Part shown: piece after piece, positions 61,426 to 64,000 of the stretch
Layout of the letters: each line of letters opens with the position of its first letter
How positions within the stretch are numbered: the first letter of the stretch is position 1
From: Hyphomonadaceae bacterium
GTDB taxonomy: Bacteria > Pseudomonadota > Alphaproteobacteria > Caulobacterales > Maricaulaceae
Reading direction: 5' to 3'
Assembly: GCA_014324115.1 (NCBI GenBank)
Contig: JACOMS010000001.1
Span: 1-64,000, forward strand
DNA: 64,000 nucleotides
Program-made: the position numbers and the translations under genes
Notes under the pieces: generated by a model
The model's database searches: none
Told to the model about the DNA's origin: nothing
What the model saw: only the letters and a program-made list of their open reading frames with translations

Positions 61426-63341
61426 AAAAATCAGTAGCAGCGCTTCTGGCCGGAGCCGCCATGTGTCTTGCGGCTCCGCTTACCGCCAGCGCCCAGGGCG
61501 ATCATATTATCACGATGCAGGGAGCCAATATCCGCGCCTTTATTGACGATGTCTCCAAAGTCACAGGCCGCACCTTCCTCGTCGATCCGCGGGTGCGGGG
61601 CGAGGTGACCATATCATCTGAACAGGGGTTGTCTCCGGAGGAGGTTTTCGATGTCTTCGCGAATGTCATGCGTGTACACGGTTATACGGTGATTCCCACA
61701 CCAACGGGTGAGTACCGGATCACCCTTATCCAAGGTGCGGCACAGGAGTCCCCCTTTGTTACGGGTTCGGGGCCGGAGGGACAGTTTGCCACGGCCATTA
61801 TCACGCTCGAACACGTTGATGCAGCTGAGGCGGCCAAGCTCATCAAGCCTGCAATGCATGCGCAGGGTGTCCTGACGGGCAATCCCGGGGGCAGGATTAT
61901 TGTGGTTTCGGATTTTCCGGAAAATCTGCGCAAGGCCCGGGAAATTGTTGCGGCCATGGATGTCAGGAAGGCTGTCATTGAAGTCGTTCGGCTCGAAAAT
62001 CTTGATCCGGCCGAGGTTGAGGGCGCCATCAGGTCCCTGGCCGGTTCGCGTCCGCCCTATCGCATCGCCGCTGTTCCCGGCACAAAGAACCTGATGCTGG
62101 AAGGTGAACCTGCCGAGCTTGAGCGGGTACGCAAGGTGATTGTCCAAATTGATGCCCAGGGCGTTATGCAGCGCGGACCGGTCACAATTGTCCCTTTGCG
62201 CCATTCAAACGGAGAGAACCTGATCGGGCTTCTTAACACGCTTTTACCGAATTATGAGCGGGAAGGGGAGCCTGCTCCGACCGTGGCCCATGAGCCCGGG
62301 AGCAATACGATCGTCATCAGTGCCACACCGGAAACACAGCGGGCGCTGGAACAGACTATTCGTCAAATTGATGTCCGCCGCCCCCAGGTTCTGGTCGAAG
62401 CCATTATTGTTGAAGTCAGCGATATGGCCGCACGGGATCTCGGTGTCCAATTCGCACTCAGCGGTGCACAGGGAAGTTCCGTTCCGTTTATAGGAACAAA
62501 TTTCACGGGTCAGGGCCGCCCCAACCTGTTGGCTTTGACCGGTGCCGTAGTCGGATCACAGGGTACTGCGGGCGATTCGGGGGGTGAAAATGGTACTGCG
62601 GGGAGGCTCCTGAGCGGTGAGCAACTTGGTGAACTTCGGACACAGGCGATTAATTCGTTGACGGGAACGAGGGGTATCGGCATTGGTGGTGTGGGTCGAC
62701 AGGGTGATGTTGTGTTCGGCGCCATTGTTAATGCGCTGGAAAGCGACACGGACTCCAATGTCCTCTCAACACCCTTTGTGACGACCCTCGACAATGTCCC
62801 GGCCAGTTTTCTTGTGGGCCAGGACATTCCGATCAGGACAGGGTCTTCCCTCGGCTCGGCTAATCAAAACCCGTTCCAGACTTTTGAGCGCAGGGAGGTC
62901 GGTATCAAGCTGGAAGTGCTGCCGCAAATCAGCACGGACGACGTCATCCGCCTTGAAATTAAACAGGAAGTCTCTTCACTTAACACGACCGCCAGTGCCG
63001 GCTTCAATGATACCATTACCAACCAGCGCACCATAGAGGCGACCGTTCTGGTTGATGACGGCGAGATTATTGTTTTAGGCGGCCTGATACAGGATGATGA
63101 AGAGATTACTGTGGACAGAGTCCCCGTTCTGGGCGACGTTCCCCTGATCGGAAATCTCTTCAAGAGCGAAAATAAATCCCGCGACAAAACCAATCTGATG
63201 GTTTTTCTGCGCCCGACAATTATCCGTGACAAGGATGATGCCATGCACCTGACGCAGGATAGGCTTGATCAAATGCGCCAGCATGACATGCTCCAGTCCG
63301 GGCGAGATTATTCAAAAATCGACACACTTGTGAAGCCCTGA
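61422..63341 (+). CDS. gspD: Type II secretion system secretin GspD
   Basis: N0/N1 domains and secretin core (VLSTPFVTTLDNVPASFLVGQDIPIRTGS; LGGLIQDDEEITVDRVPVLGDVPLIGNLFKS). Confidence 0.95.
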   Translation: MKKSVAALLAGAAMCLAAPLTASAQGDHIITMQGANIRAFIDDVSKVTGRTFLVDPRVRGEVTISSEQGLSPEEVFDVFANVMRVHGYTVIPTPTGEYRITLIQGAAQESPFVTGSGPEGQFATAIITLEHVDAAEAAKLIKPAMHAQGVLTGNPGGRIIVVSDFPENLRKAREIVAAMDVRKAVIEVVRLENLDPAEVEGAIRSLAGSRPPYRIAAVPGTKNLMLEGEPAELERVRKVIVQIDAQGVMQRGPVTIVPLRHSNGENLIGLLNTLLPNYEREGEPAPTVAHEPGSNTIVISATPETQRALEQTIRQIDVRRPQVLVEAIIVEVSDMAARDLGVQFALSGAQGSSVPFIGTNFTGQGRPNLLALTGAVVGSQGTAGDSGGENGTAGRLLSGEQLGELRTQAINSLTGTRGIGIGGVGRQGDVVFGAIVNALESDTDSNVLSTPFVTTLDNVPASFLVGQDIPIRTGSSLGSANQNPFQTFERREVGIKLEVLPQISTDDVIRLEIKQEVSSLNTTASAGFNDTITNQRTIEATVLVDDGEIIVLGGLIQDDEEITVDRVPVLGDVPLIGNLFKSENKSRDKTNLMVFLRPTIIRDKDDAMHLTQDRLDQMRQHDMLQSGRDYSKIDTLVKP

Positions 63342-63344
63342 TCC

Positions 63345-64000
63345 GTGAGTGACACTGATACGATAACCCTGCCGCGTCTGTCTTACAGTTTTGCGCGAAA
63401 ATTCGGCCTTGTTGCCTTTGAGCACGCGGGCGAAGCCGTTTTGGCCCGGCGTCCCGGTGTGCCCTTGTCGGCGTTGCTGGAAGCCCGTCGCGTTATTGAT
63501 CGGCCGGTAACCTGCAGGGACATTGACGGCTCCGAATTTGAAAGCCTGATGGCACAGGTTTATGCCAATGCCGATCTGTCACAGACGGCCGAGACGGCCC
63601 TGGGGGGTGACGATGATCTGAGTACGCTGGCCGACAATCTGCCGCACTCATCCGACCTTTTGGACAGTGATGACGATGCGCCGGTGATCAAGCTGATCAA
63701 CGGTATTTTGCAGGAAGCCATCAAGATGCGTGCCTCTGATATTCACATTGAATCTTATGAGAAACGCCTCGCCATCCGGTTCAGAATTGACGGGGCCCTG
63801 CGTGACACATTGATGCTTTCGGCGCGTTTGTCACCGGTTCTCGTCAGTCGCGTGAAAGTTATGGCGCAGCTTGACATTGCTAAAAAACGTGTGCCGCAGG
63901 ACGGGCGCTTCTCGCTCAATCTCGGCGAGCGGGCCGTCGATGTCCGTGTATCAACCCTGCCGTCTCAGCACGGTGAACGGGTTGTGATGCGGATTTTGGA
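63345..64000 (+). CDS. gspE: Type II secretion system ATPase GspE, N-terminal part (runs off window)
   Basis: GTG start at 63345, open to window end; DDAPVIKLINGILQEAIKMRASDIHIESYEKRLAIRFRIDGALRD... IAKKRVPQDGRFSLNLGERAVDVRVSTLPSQHGERVVMRIL; absent from ORF track because truncated. Confidence 0.92.
   Translation, partial: MSDTDTITLPRLSYSFARKFGLVAFEHAGEAVLARRPGVPLSALLEARRVIDRPVTCRDIDGSEFESLMAQVYANADLSQTAETALGGDDDLSTLADNLPHSSDLLDSDDDAPVIKLINGILQEAIKMRASDIHIESYEKRLAIRFRIDGALRDTLMLSARLSPVLVSRVKVMAQLDIAKKRVPQDGRFSLNLGERAVDVRVSTLPSQHGERVVMRIL

Overview
64 kb of ordinary-looking alphaproteobacterial chromosome (lineage inferred from gene content), dense in housekeeping genes: the C-terminus of a type I restriction HsdS at the left edge, Fur/Zur regulator, SapC, dsbD, nadA, M17 aminopeptidase, PPK2, hisS, pxpABC-pabB/C-udk, miaB, argF, trhO, qmcA/nfeD, lgt-midA-pgeF, prs, rplY-pth, sucCDAB-lpd, xerC and galU. 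Three decayed IS5-type elements interrupt it: a frameshifted copy (~24.84-25.76 kb), a second type (~30.03-30.44 kb), and an internally deleted relative of the first (~49.23-49.36 kb). The most interesting part is the right end (49.6-64 kb). It encodes an 1889-aa lipoprotein (about nine Ig/HYR-like repeats with two Cys each, plus two beta-helix-like modules), a 663-aa paralog with the same C-terminal signature (YIGAVxxASDTWWQGWTxGLExSD), a TonB-dependent receptor, and type II secretion genes gspC-gspD-gspE running off the edge. I propose a T2SS-coupled surface lipoprotein/TonB receptor system. Other notable signals are a SucB with two nearly identical lipoyl domains, a 75-bp-period duplication in DsbD that resembles the Ig-like repeat DNA, a shared TTTGTGACAAA palindrome upstream of the 663-aa lipoprotein and gspC, and a structured prs-rplY intergenic region. 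No tRNA, rRNA or CRISPR array was seen. All homology calls are from reading the translations; no searches were run.
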